64,000 nucleotides of DNA from CBFHMJ01 sp965656875 (GCA_965656875.1 CBFHMJ010000043.1:247590-311589); one strand, 5' to 3'; shown: positions 19,023 through 27,977, numbered from the stretch's first letter. Program-made: numbers and translations. The notes: generated by a model not told the origin, from the letters alone.

Positions 19023-19051
19023 AACCGAATTGTCCGAATTGAAGTGACCGG

Positions 19052-20035
19052 CTACTCATTGTCCTGAGCAGCCGTTGAAAAATGCTGATAACCAGTTAAT
19101 GATAATTCGATTGACTCACCATTTTTCCGAAAATCAATCTTAGGTTCAACACCCTGAACCTGACCAATACAGGTAATTTCCATCCCATATTGCCCTACCA
19201 TAACGTCCAACGCGCCGCGTTTATCCGGTGGTACGGTAAATAACAGCTCATAATCATCACCAGCAGATAATGCATAATTAATTTGCTGCTCTTCATCGAC
19301 TGATTGCTTTAATGCGCGAGAAAGCGGTAACTTGTCTACGTCAATAGCAGCACCCACACCTGAAGCTTTCAAAATGTGTCGCAAATCGCTGATCAAACCA
19401 TCTGATACATCAATGGCAGCAGATGCTGTACCACGGATAGCCTGCCCAAGACCTACTCGTGGAGAAGGATATTCCAGCCGCTCATTCAGGAACGAACGGT
19501 TTTGTTCTGAAATATTAAGATCGTGCTTTCGAGCTGCGACAGCCAGGCCAGCATCACCCAGACTACCGGTTACATAAATAAAATCACCCGGTTTTGCACC
19601 GCTACGTAGAATTGCTTTCCCTTCAGGCACAATCCCCTGAGCAGTGATTGTGACAGATAGCGGACCTTGTGTTGTATCACCACCGATAACCTGAACATTG
19701 TAATAATCACACGTTTCAAACAAACCGCTTGAAAAGGCATCAATCCATTGTTCATTTATCTCAGGCAACGTTATTGCTACAGAAACCCAGCAGGGTTCAG
19801 CACCCATAGCAGCCAGATCACTCAAATTGACGGCAATCACACGATGACCTAAAGCGGCCGGTGAAATATCAGGAAAGAAATGAACACCTTCAACCAAAGT
19901 ATCAGTCGTTACCAGCAGATTGTAATTTTCAGGTACCGTTATTACTGCCGCATCATCTCCAACGCCAACAGCAACATCTTTACGGTTTAACCCTTTGTTA
20001 GAAAAGTAATGTTCGATAAGATCAAATTCTTTCAT
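19052..20035 (-). CDS. thiL: Thiamine-monophosphate kinase
   Basis: 327 residues from the ATG at 20035; a TTG one codon upstream is less likely. ThiL phosphorylates thiamine monophosphate to the active diphosphate. The N-terminus MKEFDLIEHYF fits the family. VGVGDDAAVI, the DLAAMGAEP segment, GGDTTQG and DVSDGLISDL supply the magnesium and nucleotide sites. An intrinsic terminator structure ends only a few bases before this ATG and no Shine-Dalgarno is visible, which is odd for a gene inside an operon. pgpA follows. Confidence 0.93.
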   Translation of the reverse strand: MKEFDLIEHYFSNKGLNRKDVAVGVGDDAAVITVPENYNLLVTTDTLVEGVHFFPDISPAALGHRVIAVNLSDLAAMGAEPCWVSVAITLPEINEQWIDAFSSGLFETCDYYNVQVIGGDTTQGPLSVTITAQGIVPEGKAILRSGAKPGDFIYVTGSLGDAGLAVAARKHDLNISEQNRSFLNERLEYPSPRVGLGQAIRGTASAAIDVSDGLISDLRHILKASGVGAAIDVDKLPLSRALKQSVDEEQQINYALSAGDDYELLFTVPPDKRGALDVMVGQYGMEITCIGQVQGVEPKIDFRKNGESIELSLTGYQHFSTAAQDNE

Positions 20036-20040
20036 CAAAT

Positions 20041-20066
20041 AAAAAAGCCGACTCTTCGTCGGCCCC
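20041..20066 (-). terminator. Terminator-like hairpin directly upstream of thiL
   Basis: On the minus strand GCCGAC / GTCGGC (5-base loop) is followed by six T and then ATTTG just before the thiL ATG. It has every mark of an intrinsic terminator, yet it sits between nusB and thiL where the operon would be expected to continue. Confidence 0.75.
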
Positions 20067-20186
20067 TCTGGCTTTTGGCTATACGCCTTCCCAAAATGCT
20101 GATATTCGTCAGCTGCAAAATTTCTTTTCCTGAAACTCAGGCAACTGACGGTACTTCATTGATACTGATATCGAGTACTCAGCTGA

Positions 20187-20585
20187 TTATTTAACAGCCT
20201 TATCAAGAACGCCGTTTATAAAACGATGGCTGTCATCGGCAGCAAAAGATTTTGCCAGTTCTATCGCTTCGTTAATGACGACTTTATAAGGAACGTCTTT
20301 GCGATAAACCAGTTCAAATGCCGCCAGACGTAAAATAGCTTTTTCAACTAAATCAACGTCATCATGTTTACGATCTAAATGTGGGCTAAGAAACTCATCC
20401 AGTTTCTCGACACTCGCTTCAACACCACGAATCAGGTCAGCAAAGTAGTCAACATCCACTTTAGCAATATTACTCTCTAACAGCATTTGCTGTTCAATTT
20501 CACGCATTGGATTGCCACTTACCTGCCATGAATAAATGGCTTGAACGGCTAAAAATCGAGCTTTTCTTCTCGCTGCTGGCTTCAT
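20187..20585 (-). CDS. nusB: Transcription antitermination factor NusB
   Basis: 132 residues from the ATG at 20585. That start has GGAG at 5-base spacing, whereas the in-frame GTG two codons earlier overlaps the Shine-Dalgarno. The N-terminal arginine-rich RRKARFLAVQAIYSWQ binds boxA RNA together with NusE/S10. DYFADLIRGVE and EKAILRLAAFELVYRKDVPYKVVINEAIELAKSF are family signatures. It begins 10 bases after the ribH stop, in the ribH-nusB pair typical of the class. Confidence 0.96.
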   Translation of the reverse strand: MKPAARRKARFLAVQAIYSWQVSGNPMREIEQQMLLESNIAKVDVDYFADLIRGVEASVEKLDEFLSPHLDRKHDDVDLVEKAILRLAAFELVYRKDVPYKVVINEAIELAKSFAADDSHRFINGVLDKAVK

Positions 20586-20595
20586 ACTCACTCCG

Positions 20596-21060
20596 TTAAA
20601 TCCCCGCCAGAACGTTTACCATTTCCAAAGCGCCCAGTGCTGCTTCTGCACCTTTATTACCAGCTTTGGTGCCAGAGCGCTCAATTGCCTGCTCGATGGT
20701 ATCCGTTGTAATAACACCGAATGCTACCGGGATATCATGCTTCATAGATACCGTTGCAAGGCCCTTATTACATTCACCGGCAACAAAATCAAAGTGAGGT
20801 GTCCCACCACGAATAACGGCACCAATAGCAATGATTGCATCAAATTCTTTTTTAGCTGCTGCGCGTTGAGCAGCCAGAGGTAACTCATAAGCTCCAGGCA
20901 CACGAATCACTGTAATATCGTCGTCTTCAACGTGGCCGTGACGCTTAAGCGCATCAATCGCACCTTCTAATAAGCTTTCAACGACAAAGCTGTTGAAACG
21001 TGAAACAACAATTGCAAATTTCTTGCCTTTAGCAGCAAAATCGCCTTCGATTACTTTCAT
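20596..21060 (-). CDS. ribH: 6,7-dimethyl-8-ribityllumazine synthase
   Basis: 154 residues, the normal length. It condenses 5-amino-6-ribitylamino-uracil with 3,4-dihydroxy-2-butanone 4-phosphate, the penultimate step to riboflavin, in a cytoplasmic oligomer. Visible motifs are VVSRFNSFV near the N-terminus, RVPGAYELP, IAIGAVIRGGTPHFDFV and PVAFGVITTDTIEQAIERSGTKAGNKGAEAA, with the catalytic His in PHFDFV (about residue 89). No other rib gene lies in the window. Confidence 0.97.
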   Translation of the reverse strand: MKVIEGDFAAKGKKFAIVVSRFNSFVVESLLEGAIDALKRHGHVEDDDITVIRVPGAYELPLAAQRAAAKKEFDAIIAIGAVIRGGTPHFDFVAGECNKGLATVSMKHDIPVAFGVITTDTIEQAIERSGTKAGNKGAEAALGALEMVNVLAGI

Positions 21061-21179
21061 TCGTTGCCCTTCATAATGGTTCTCTAGTCAAAAACGGCGG
21101 CTAGTTTACCACAATAATTTTTGAAGTCTTAGCAACAGCTGTCGATTCAGAGTGTTTTTTATTGCTAAATGTTTTTTCG

Positions 21180-22124
21180 TTATTCTAAGGGATCAGATTC
21201 TGTTTCTACGGCGTTGGTTTTTCGTTCATTGACCGTTAATTGAAATATATCAGGACGAGCATAGTGACCTACCGGATCAAAGTCGTAGCGACTTGCCGGT
21301 ATTTCCGACAAGTTTAGTTCAGCAGTAACCAGGCCAGCCTCATCATATAACGGCCCTGCTAACTTCTCCCCCAACGGAGACCAGATTACGCTGCCGCCTC
21401 GAATCATAGTAACATCCAGTTCATCACCCTGAACGGTCTGGTGGCCGGGACAATGCTTTACCTGTTGCCACGCACAACACGACAACACAAAACAGCGGCC
21501 TTCCAGTGCGATATGTTGCATCGTAGCCTGCCATTGCTCACGGTCATCTACGGTAGAAACACAATAGATAGTGACGCCTTTGTTATACATGGTCATACGC
21601 AGCATCGGCATGTAATTTTCCCAACAGATAGTTGATCCTATTGTCCCAAAAGGTGTTGAAACCGCGGGTAAATCCGCACCGCTACCCTGCCCCCAGATCA
21701 AACGTTCCATAGCGGTTGGCATTAGCTTTCGATGAACCGCTTCAATTTCCCCTTCGGGATTAAAAATGATTGTCGAACAAAACAAGGTACTCTTTCGACG
21801 TTCAATAACACCAACGACCGCATACATACTATATTCACGAATCAACATGCCCAGTCGCTGACTAATGTCCCCTGGAATATCGATTGCACCAGCATAATAA
21901 CGAGCAAATTCAGCTCGGCCTTCAGGTGTTCGCATTCCTACAACCGTGTCAAAACTACTGCCTTTTGGATAGCCACCAATCCAGGCTTCAGGAAAAATAA
22001 TCAGGCTAACGCCTTTGTCACGCGCCTGTTTTAACCAGAATTCAGCTTTCTCCAGTGCCAGTTCAGGATTATGCAGAATGGTGTGATCCTGTGCTAATCC
22101 AACAGTGATTCGATTGATATTCAT
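21180..22124 (-). CDS. Nitrilase (carbon-nitrogen hydrolase family)
   Basis: 314 residues. The catalytic triad is clear: E46 in IIFPEAWIGGYP, K133 in HRKLMPT and C167 in STICWENYMP. The CWENYMP context and the HRKLMPT loop are those of true nitrilases, which hydrolyse nitriles to acid plus ammonia, rather than amidases. The remaining sequence keeps family features (YYAGAIDIPG, GQGSGADLPAV). Length is slightly short of plant or Rhodococcus enzymes (about 340-370) because of a trimmed C-terminus. It stands alone on the minus strand between ribH and the SRPBCC-like gene. The natural substrate is not deducible. Confidence 0.88.
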   Translation of the reverse strand: MNINRITVGLAQDHTILHNPELALEKAEFWLKQARDKGVSLIIFPEAWIGGYPKGSSFDTVVGMRTPEGRAEFARYYAGAIDIPGDISQRLGMLIREYSMYAVVGVIERRKSTLFCSTIIFNPEGEIEAVHRKLMPTAMERLIWGQGSGADLPAVSTPFGTIGSTICWENYMPMLRMTMYNKGVTIYCVSTVDDREQWQATMQHIALEGRCFVLSCCAWQQVKHCPGHQTVQGDELDVTMIRGGSVIWSPLGEKLAGPLYDEAGLVTAELNLSEIPASRYDFDPVGHYARPDIFQLTVNERKTNAVETESDPLE

Positions 22125-22192
22125 ACTTACTCCTGAGGAACAAAATGAAATTAAATAAACTCGATGCCGGGTTTTATCCCACTCTTATCAAC

Positions 22193-22735
22193 TCAGGATT
22201 TGTTGACCGAAGTAAGATATTGTTCGAATGAATCAAGTTGCTGTTTCAGAACGCCATCGACAGGTTTAGCCCAACTTTCCAGTATGCCATCACTGCTGCC
22301 ATACACTTCATAATCCAGAGTTATCTTTGTTTTGCCGTCTTGTTCTGCAAACCGGACAATCATAGCACCTGACACCGCCAGCTCCTGTAGCGGACCCAAT
22401 CCCCCTGAAAAAACCAACTTTTTCATCGGATGGACATGAACCACCGCCAGATGGCGCACAAATCCACCATCAGGCAGCTTTTCACAAAAACATCGTTGCT
22501 GTCGGGTATCCAAATACAGATTTTTCTGCTCACCAGAAAAAGTATGAGAAGCCAGCCACCACTGCTCTATCGCATTGAATGCTTCCCAGCTCATATTTGT
22601 TGTTTTATTCACTACAACTTCATGGTGAATTTTAAATCCATGCTTATCTTTGAACTTAACATCTGCTGATACATTCAACACAGGTAAGATAATCAAAGCA
22701 GCACAAAACACTTTAATTAATAGAGACTTCAACAC
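22193..22735 (-). CDS. Exported SRPBCC (START-like) superfamily protein
   Basis: 180 residues with a clear signal peptide (MLKSLLIKVFCAALIILPVLNVSA, cleavage near 24). The body resembles exported SRPBCC ligand-binding proteins: an early VVVNKTTNMSWEAFNAIEQWWLASHTFSGE helix segment, then GFVRHLAVVHVHPMKKLVFSGGLGPLQ and ITLDYEVYGSS strands, and a C-terminal helix (VLKQQLDSFEQYLT) that usually closes the cavity. A periplasmic lipid or hydrophobic-ligand role is inferred from fold only. It lies 68 bases upstream of the nitrilase gene on the same strand and could be cotranscribed. Confidence 0.6.
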   Translation of the reverse strand: MLKSLLIKVFCAALIILPVLNVSADVKFKDKHGFKIHHEVVVNKTTNMSWEAFNAIEQWWLASHTFSGEQKNLYLDTRQQRCFCEKLPDGGFVRHLAVVHVHPMKKLVFSGGLGPLQELAVSGAMIVRFAEQDGKTKITLDYEVYGSSDGILESWAKPVDGVLKQQLDSFEQYLTSVNKS

Positions 22736-23330
22736 AATTGTTCCTCTTCAAAGGTGACAAATAAATGGGGATGAAACCACAATGTTTATCTGGGAACAAG
22801 ATCGCACCATCAAAGCAGCTATCCCGCCAATCACAACCAATGACTTATTCCATTAAATAAATGAATAATAATTCACTAAAACATCTCTTTTTAACAAACC
22901 AGTGCTCTATGCAACCGGCCCTTAAAAATAAACATTTAAGTAACATAAGGTCATTAGAAAAATGAAATTAAAAGTGGAGACAAACACGAAAATGACCATA
23001 TTTCTATGAAAAATGAGAGGCACCCGCATTAGAAACAACAAAGGTCGGTTTAACACTAAAATATCAAAAATGCACATAAATACCCCTTATGGCTTACTTT
23101 TATTATTTGCTATGCCATAAATTTATAATGAATACAGCCAGGTTAGCGACATCCCCCTTGTGCATAAATATTATTTGCTTTATACCTTTCTTTGCTCCAA
23201 AGCTTACCCGTTTTTACCTGAAAAATTAGAAACATAAGATTACAAACCACCCTAAAAAACAGCATGTCGTTTGTTTTTGGTGGAGGTGAACGGTTCTGGA
23301 GAAAAAATGATAAAGTCAGAGGATTAAATA
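22736..23330. other. Divergent intergenic region upstream of the first TonB receptor
   Basis: 595 AT-rich bases. Near the receptor gene it holds an imperfect hairpin at 23247-23283 (CCACC/GGTGG and AAAAACA/TGTTTTT arms) and a six-codon reading frame at 23307-23327. The rest shows no gene or strong repeat. Confidence 0.5.
23307..23327 (+). promoter_or_regulatory. Possible six-codon leader ORF before the TonB receptor
   Basis: ATG to TAA encoding MIKSED, with GGAG six bases before its ATG, in the same frame as the receptor, whose ATG follows after a single codon (ATA). The receptor's own Shine-Dalgarno (AGAGGA) lies inside this mini-ORF, so translating ribosomes would cover it. It may be fortuitous. 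Confidence 0.3.
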
Positions 23331-25847
23331 ATGTCTCAACATTTTAAAGCACATGCGCTCGCAGTAGCTGTTGGTGTCGCGCTAAGCACCATTCCAGCTT
23401 ATGCCGCAGAGGGAGATAAAGCAGAAGAGGAAGTCGAAAAAATTGCTGTCGTAGGTACTCGAGCTGCGCCACGGTCTGTCAGTGAATCACCTGTACCGGT
23501 AGATATTATCGGTGGTGAAGAGTTCATGAACCAGGGCAACACGGACATGCTGAACACAATAGCGACAGCAGTCCCTTCATTCAACGTTAACGCCCAACCT
23601 ATCAGTGATGCTGCGACATTAATTCGTCCTGCTAACTTACGTGGTTTGCCACCAGACAGTACGTTGGTGTTGGTAAACGGAAAACGTCGTCATCGTGCTG
23701 CGGTTATCGCATTCGTTGGTGGCGGTCTGGCAGATGGTTCTCAAGGACCAGATATCTCCGTAATTCCCAGTATTGCACTGAAACAAGTTGAAGTACTCCG
23801 TGACGGAGCCGCTGCACAGTATGGTTCAGATGCTATTGCCGGGGTTATCAACTTTGTCTTAAAAGATGACGCCGAAGGCGGTATGTTCGAAGTCCGTCAT
23901 GGTTCTTACTATAAAGGCGACGGTGACAGCACTCAGGTTGCTGGTAACATCGGTATGCCTTTCACTCGTGACGGCTTTGCAAACTTCAGTTTTGAATACA
24001 AAGATACTGATGACTCAGATCGCAGTGTCATGCGTACAGGCGCTCAGGACTTGCTTGATGCAGGTAATGTTAATGTGCCTGTGCCCTCTCAAAAATGGGG
24101 TGGTCCTGAAATCAAAGATGATTTCAAATTATTCCTGAATATGGGATTGGATCTTGGTTACGATAATGAATTTTACATGTTCGGTAACTGGGCTGAACGG
24201 GACGTTGATGGTAGTTTCTTCTATCGTAATCCACTAACACGTCAAGGCGTTTTCGCCAATGGCGATGATATTCTTGTTGGTGATTTAACACCTGATGATG
24301 GCCAGGAATGTATCGTTCCTCGTACCGTCGATAGCGGTATTCACCCAGATGATCTTCAAGCACTTATTGATGATCCTAACTGTTTTTCATTCCATGAAAT
24401 GTTCCCGGGTGGTTTTACACCACGATTTGGCGGAAACGTGGTTGATACTTCAATCGCAGCAGGTGTGAAAGGCGAGTTTAGCAACGGCATGTTCTACGAT
24501 TTCAGTGCATCCGTTGGTCGAAGTGAAGTTGACTTCCTCATCTACAACACCATCAATGCATCCATGGGACCTGATACACCAACTGAATTTACGCCGGGCG
24601 GCTACATGCAGTTGGAAAAAGGGGCAAACATGGACTTCTCTTACCCCTGGGAAGTTGACTGGCTAACTGAAGCGGTCAACGTTTCCTTCGGTGCTGAATT
24701 CCGTGAAGATACGTTTGAAATCACTGCAGGTGATCAGGCTTCTTTCGAAATTGGTCCACTAGCCAGCCAGTTCTTTGGTATTGGTTCAAACGGTTTCCCT
24801 GGTTTCAAACCTGAAGATGCGGGTGAATGGTCTCGTCGAAACTACAGTGCTTACATTGATGTTGAAGCTTATCTGACCGATAAGTTATTAGTTGGCACGG
24901 CAGTTCGGTATGAACACTTTGATGATTTTGGTGTAACAACCAACGGTAAATTAACCGCTCACTACGAAATTACTGACGAGTATGCTGTTCGTGGCTCTGT
25001 GAGTACTGGTTTCCGCGCACCTACGGTCGGTCAGTCTAATGTACGTAACGTAACGACTCAGTTCATTGGTAACTCATTGGAAGATCAGGCAACGTTACCG
25101 CCAACTAACCCTATCGCAATTCAAAAAGGTGCTAAACCTCTTGATGCCGAAGAATCTACAGCATTCACCTTTGGTGTTGTTGCAGAAGTTGGTGATTTCT
25201 ACATGACAATGGATTACTTCAACATCGAAGTCCGTGATCGTATTGCTCAAACAGCCTCTCTGGCTCTTACACCTGAAGATATCGAAGCGTTATTAGCTCT
25301 GGGAATTAATGATGCATCCAGCTTCAAAGCAATTCGTTTCTTCACTAATGATTTCGACACAACAACACAAGGTATTGATTTAGTTGCTAACTATTCTATG
25401 CCTATGTTTGGCGGTGAAACCAAGTTCAGCCTTGCTGCTAACTGGACTGACACCGAAGTTGATGAATTCAACCCTGAAGTCATTGATGAAACGCGTATCC
25501 GCCAGCTTGAAGATAATCTTCCTAACATCCGTGGTAGCCTGACCGCTAACCATATTAACGGTGACTGGCGTTTCCTTGCTCGTTTAAACTACTACGGTAG
25601 TTATTTTGAGCCTCATCTGGAAGAAATCAGCTTCCCTATTGATGCGGGTTCAGAAATGACCATTGACGCGGAAATTGGTTACAACTTTACAGATAACCTG
25701 ACAGTTGTTCTGGGTGCTCAGAACCTGTTTGATGAGTATCCGGATCGTAACCCTCACGCTGGCATCGCTGGAGCTAAATACCCAGTTACGTCACCAATGG
25801 GCTTTATGGGTGGCTACTACTATATTCGTGGTATCTACACCTTCTAA
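23331..25847 (+). CDS. TonB-dependent outer-membrane receptor
   Basis: 838 residues. Signal peptide about 1-26 (ending AYAAEG). A short TonB-box-like EKIAVVGTR follows. The plug domain (about 45-165) contains PANLRGLPPDSTLVLVNGKRRHR and VEVLRDGAAAQYGSDAIAGVINFVLK, then a long beta-barrel ending in the aromatic strand YYYIRGIYTF with terminal Phe. LRGL-PD-LVLVNGKRRH is typical of a broad receptor class common in marine and plant-associated proteobacteria, whose ligands are mostly unknown and include carbohydrates and other nutrients. The start has AGAGGA at good distance. A second receptor of the same class and identical length lies at 30388-32904. Confidence 0.9.
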   Translation: MSQHFKAHALAVAVGVALSTIPAYAAEGDKAEEEVEKIAVVGTRAAPRSVSESPVPVDIIGGEEFMNQGNTDMLNTIATAVPSFNVNAQPISDAATLIRPANLRGLPPDSTLVLVNGKRRHRAAVIAFVGGGLADGSQGPDISVIPSIALKQVEVLRDGAAAQYGSDAIAGVINFVLKDDAEGGMFEVRHGSYYKGDGDSTQVAGNIGMPFTRDGFANFSFEYKDTDDSDRSVMRTGAQDLLDAGNVNVPVPSQKWGGPEIKDDFKLFLNMGLDLGYDNEFYMFGNWAERDVDGSFFYRNPLTRQGVFANGDDILVGDLTPDDGQECIVPRTVDSGIHPDDLQALIDDPNCFSFHEMFPGGFTPRFGGNVVDTSIAAGVKGEFSNGMFYDFSASVGRSEVDFLIYNTINASMGPDTPTEFTPGGYMQLEKGANMDFSYPWEVDWLTEAVNVSFGAEFREDTFEITAGDQASFEIGPLASQFFGIGSNGFPGFKPEDAGEWSRRNYSAYIDVEAYLTDKLLVGTAVRYEHFDDFGVTTNGKLTAHYEITDEYAVRGSVSTGFRAPTVGQSNVRNVTTQFIGNSLEDQATLPPTNPIAIQKGAKPLDAEESTAFTFGVVAEVGDFYMTMDYFNIEVRDRIAQTASLALTPEDIEALLALGINDASSFKAIRFFTNDFDTTTQGIDLVANYSMPMFGGETKFSLAANWTDTEVDEFNPEVIDETRIRQLEDNLPNIRGSLTANHINGDWRFLARLNYYGSYFEPHLEEISFPIDAGSEMTIDAEIGYNFTDNLTVVLGAQNLFDEYPDRNPHAGIAGAKYPVTSPMGFMGGYYYIRGIYTF

Positions 25848-25870
25848 ACGTCTCTTGTAACTCACCACCC

Positions 25871-25900
25871 TTAAGTGCCGACATCAACGTCGGCACTTAA
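25871..25900 (+). terminator. Long perfect hairpin after the TonB receptor
   Basis: Twelve-base perfect stem TTAAGTGCCGAC / GTCGGCACTTAA with a 6-base loop, 24 bases after the stop. There is no T-run, so it may stabilise the 3' end or end transcription with Rho. Confidence 0.5.
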
Positions 25901-25974
25901 CACCTACCAAATAGCTCGTATCAATTCGCCACAATCCATTATAATTACAGCCTGTACCATTGTAGTGAGGGCTA

Positions 25975-26562
25975 ATGATGAAAAAAGATGATTTAGCGTT
26001 GTTTTTGCAAGAAGTTGCAGACGTAAAAAAAATAGATAACGATGACAAAGCCGATACGCGTACGATTAAAGGCCCAACCGACGCGCAACGAGCCAGAAAA
26101 GAAGCTGCAGAAGCCTCACTGGAAGATACACAGGATTTTCTGTCTACAGAATATATCGAACCCGTCGATCCGGATGATCTTCTGACTTACAAAAAAGATG
26201 GCGTGCAGGAAGGCGTATTTCGAAAACTTCGGCTCGGACTTTACGCCATTGAATCCACTTTGTTCCTGACGCAAATGACCATTCATGACGTAAAACGCGA
26301 ACTGGTCAGATTTATTGATGACTGCCACAAAGCAAACGTGCGCTCACTTCTTATCAATCATGGGATGGGAAAAAATAGCAAACCATTTCCGGGATATCTT
26401 AAAAGCTGTTTGAATAAGTGGTTGCCGCAATTTGATGCTATTTTAGCCTTTCATACCGCGCAAAAACACCATGGCGGCTACGGTGCAACCTACGTATTAC
26501 TGCGTAAAAGCGAGCGAAAAAAACAAGAAAACAAAGAAAGACACATGAAACGCAGGGGGTAG
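25975..26562 (+). CDS. Smr-domain protein (SmrA/YdaL-like), altered LDLH motif
   Basis: 195 residues. A charged N-terminal helix region (about 1-75) precedes a C-terminal Smr domain (about 85-180), the pattern of the YdaL/SmrA family of small putative nucleases. The HGxG motif is intact (NHGMGKNS, about 126-133), as are the late AFHTAQKHHGGYGATYVLLRKSER residues. In contrast the usual LDLHGMT at the start of the domain reads LFLTQMT here, so the expected acidic and His residues are missing. Either this member is not a nuclease or it uses other residues. The ATG at 25975 is followed directly by MKK codons; the one-codon difference does not affect the call. Confidence 0.8.
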   Translation: MMKKDDLALFLQEVADVKKIDNDDKADTRTIKGPTDAQRARKEAAEASLEDTQDFLSTEYIEPVDPDDLLTYKKDGVQEGVFRKLRLGLYAIESTLFLTQMTIHDVKRELVRFIDDCHKANVRSLLINHGMGKNSKPFPGYLKSCLNKWLPQFDAILAFHTAQKHHGGYGATYVLLRKSERKKQENKERHMKRRG

Positions 26563-26614
26563 CATTCCCTGCCCATCATCATCGAATAAATCATAACGCT
26601 TATGCATATACGAG

Positions 26615-26637
26615 ATAATGCATTCCAATTGCATCAT
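26615..26637 (+). promoter_or_regulatory. NsrR operator upstream of hmp
   Basis: A 23-base inverted repeat with the NsrR layout of 8+7+8: left arm ATAATGCA, 7-base spacer, right arm TGCATCAT. It differs from the consensus arms AAGATGCA / TGCATCTT at only a few outer positions. It sits 55 bases before the hmp start, where it would block transcription until nitric oxide removes NsrR. Confidence 0.75.
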
Positions 26638-26691
26638 AAAAATAGTCCGTCTACTATTAGCATCCTTTAACTAAAAGAGAAACTAACCGTA

Positions 26692-27903
26692 ATGACTGCA
26701 AATGCTCTTACCGATGCCGAGATAGAAGTAATTAAGTCTACGGCGCCTGTTCTGGCTGAACATGGTGAATCAATCACAGAATATTTTTATAAACTGCTAC
26801 TGGATGAAAACCCTGAACTCAAGAACATTTTTAATGCATCTAATCAACGTAGTGGCAGCCAGAAAACAGCTCTGGCCCAGGCAGTGTATGCATACGCCTG
26901 CTACATTGATGATTTGGGTGTATTAACCGGAGCTGTCAATCGAATTGTCGAAAAGCACGTCAGTACCGGGGTTTTACCTGAACATTATCCACTCGTGGGT
27001 GCTGCCCTGTTAAAAGCTATCGATCACGTAGTTTCACCACCCGCTGAAATTATTGAAACCTGGAAGAAAGCGTACTTCTTTCTGGCTGATATTTTAATTG
27101 CAGCTGAAGCAAACCGTTATGAAAAAAGCGCCGGTCAGCAAGGCGGATGGTCAGGCACTCGCCGCTTCATCGTTAGCCAGAAGGTCAAAGAAAGTGAACT
27201 GGTTACATCGTTTTTCCTGACACCTGAAGATGGTAACGCAATTCCGGAATATCAGCCGGGTCAGTATTTATCTGTTTACGTCAAACCTGATGGCTCTGAT
27301 TATACTCAAATTAGACAATACAGTTTGTCCACGCCTTATAATGGTGATTTCTATCGAATTTCAGTTAAACGGGAGTTCAACGACACAGATGACGGCCTTG
27401 TGTCAAACCACCTTCATAACCATGTCAACGAAGGTGATGTTGTTGATATTACGCCTCCGTGGGGTGAGTTTACGCTGTCAAACAATGATAACCCTGTTGT
27501 TCTGATTAGTGGTGGTGTCGGTATTACGCCTGTTCATTGCATGCTCGAATCACTGATAACAAAGAATAGCGCTCAACAAATTAGTTTCATTCATGGTTGT
27601 GTTGATTCTGCTCATCACAGCTTTGCACAGTCACTTTCGCAAATCGCCATCAGAGACAATGTTGATGCTTTTGTTTTTTATGAAAAAGACAATGGTGAGG
27701 CACCAGATAATGTGAAAGGCTTAAGTGGATTAATTGACCTGGCTAAATTACCAGAGAATACGATTTCTAAAGAAGCAACTATCTATCTGTGTGGACCAAT
27801 GGCGATGATGAAAGCCCTGAACAAACAACTTCTTGATGCAGGTATACCTGAAACGAATATTCACTATGAAGTTTTCGGACCTGATACATCGTTAAACAAC
27901 TAA
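26692..27903 (+). CDS. hmp: Flavohaemoglobin, nitric oxide dioxygenase
   Basis: 403 residues. Globin domain about 1-140 with the distal Tyr in EYFYKLL, the Gln of NQRSGSQ and the proximal His in VEKHVS. The ferredoxin-reductase-like FAD domain (about 155-260) has RQYSLSTP, and the NAD domain has GGVGITPVHCMLE and YLCGPMAMMK. It oxidises nitric oxide to nitrate with oxygen and NADPH. Regulation is visible as the NsrR-type operator just upstream, which strongly supports a nitrosative-stress role. It is convergent with the downstream binding-protein gene. Confidence 0.96.
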   Translation: MTANALTDAEIEVIKSTAPVLAEHGESITEYFYKLLLDENPELKNIFNASNQRSGSQKTALAQAVYAYACYIDDLGVLTGAVNRIVEKHVSTGVLPEHYPLVGAALLKAIDHVVSPPAEIIETWKKAYFFLADILIAAEANRYEKSAGQQGGWSGTRRFIVSQKVKESELVTSFFLTPEDGNAIPEYQPGQYLSVYVKPDGSDYTQIRQYSLSTPYNGDFYRISVKREFNDTDDGLVSNHLHNHVNEGDVVDITPPWGEFTLSNNDNPVVLISGGVGITPVHCMLESLITKNSAQQISFIHGCVDSAHHSFAQSLSQIAIRDNVDAFVFYEKDNGEAPDNVKGLSGLIDLAKLPENTISKEATIYLCGPMAMMKALNKQLLDAGIPETNIHYEVFGPDTSLNN

Positions 27904-27948
27904 CATCACCAGGATCCAATCTGAAATTCAGACAATTCAGACAATTCT

Positions 27949-27977
27949 GGGCTTATTGCAGCATATGCGATAAGCCC
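27949..27977. terminator. Hairpin overlapping the end of the binding-protein gene
   Basis: GGGCTTAT / ATAAGCCC 8-base stem with a 13-base loop, lying 45 bases after the hmp stop and covering the stop codon of the convergent gene. No T-run, so terminator function is tentative. Confidence 0.4.

Noticed and set aside
20039..20186. Possible thiamine pyrophosphate riboswitch upstream of thiL
   Set aside because: The conserved CUGAGA and ACCUGAU-type blocks of the THI element are not present; only a terminator and a small hairpin are seen.
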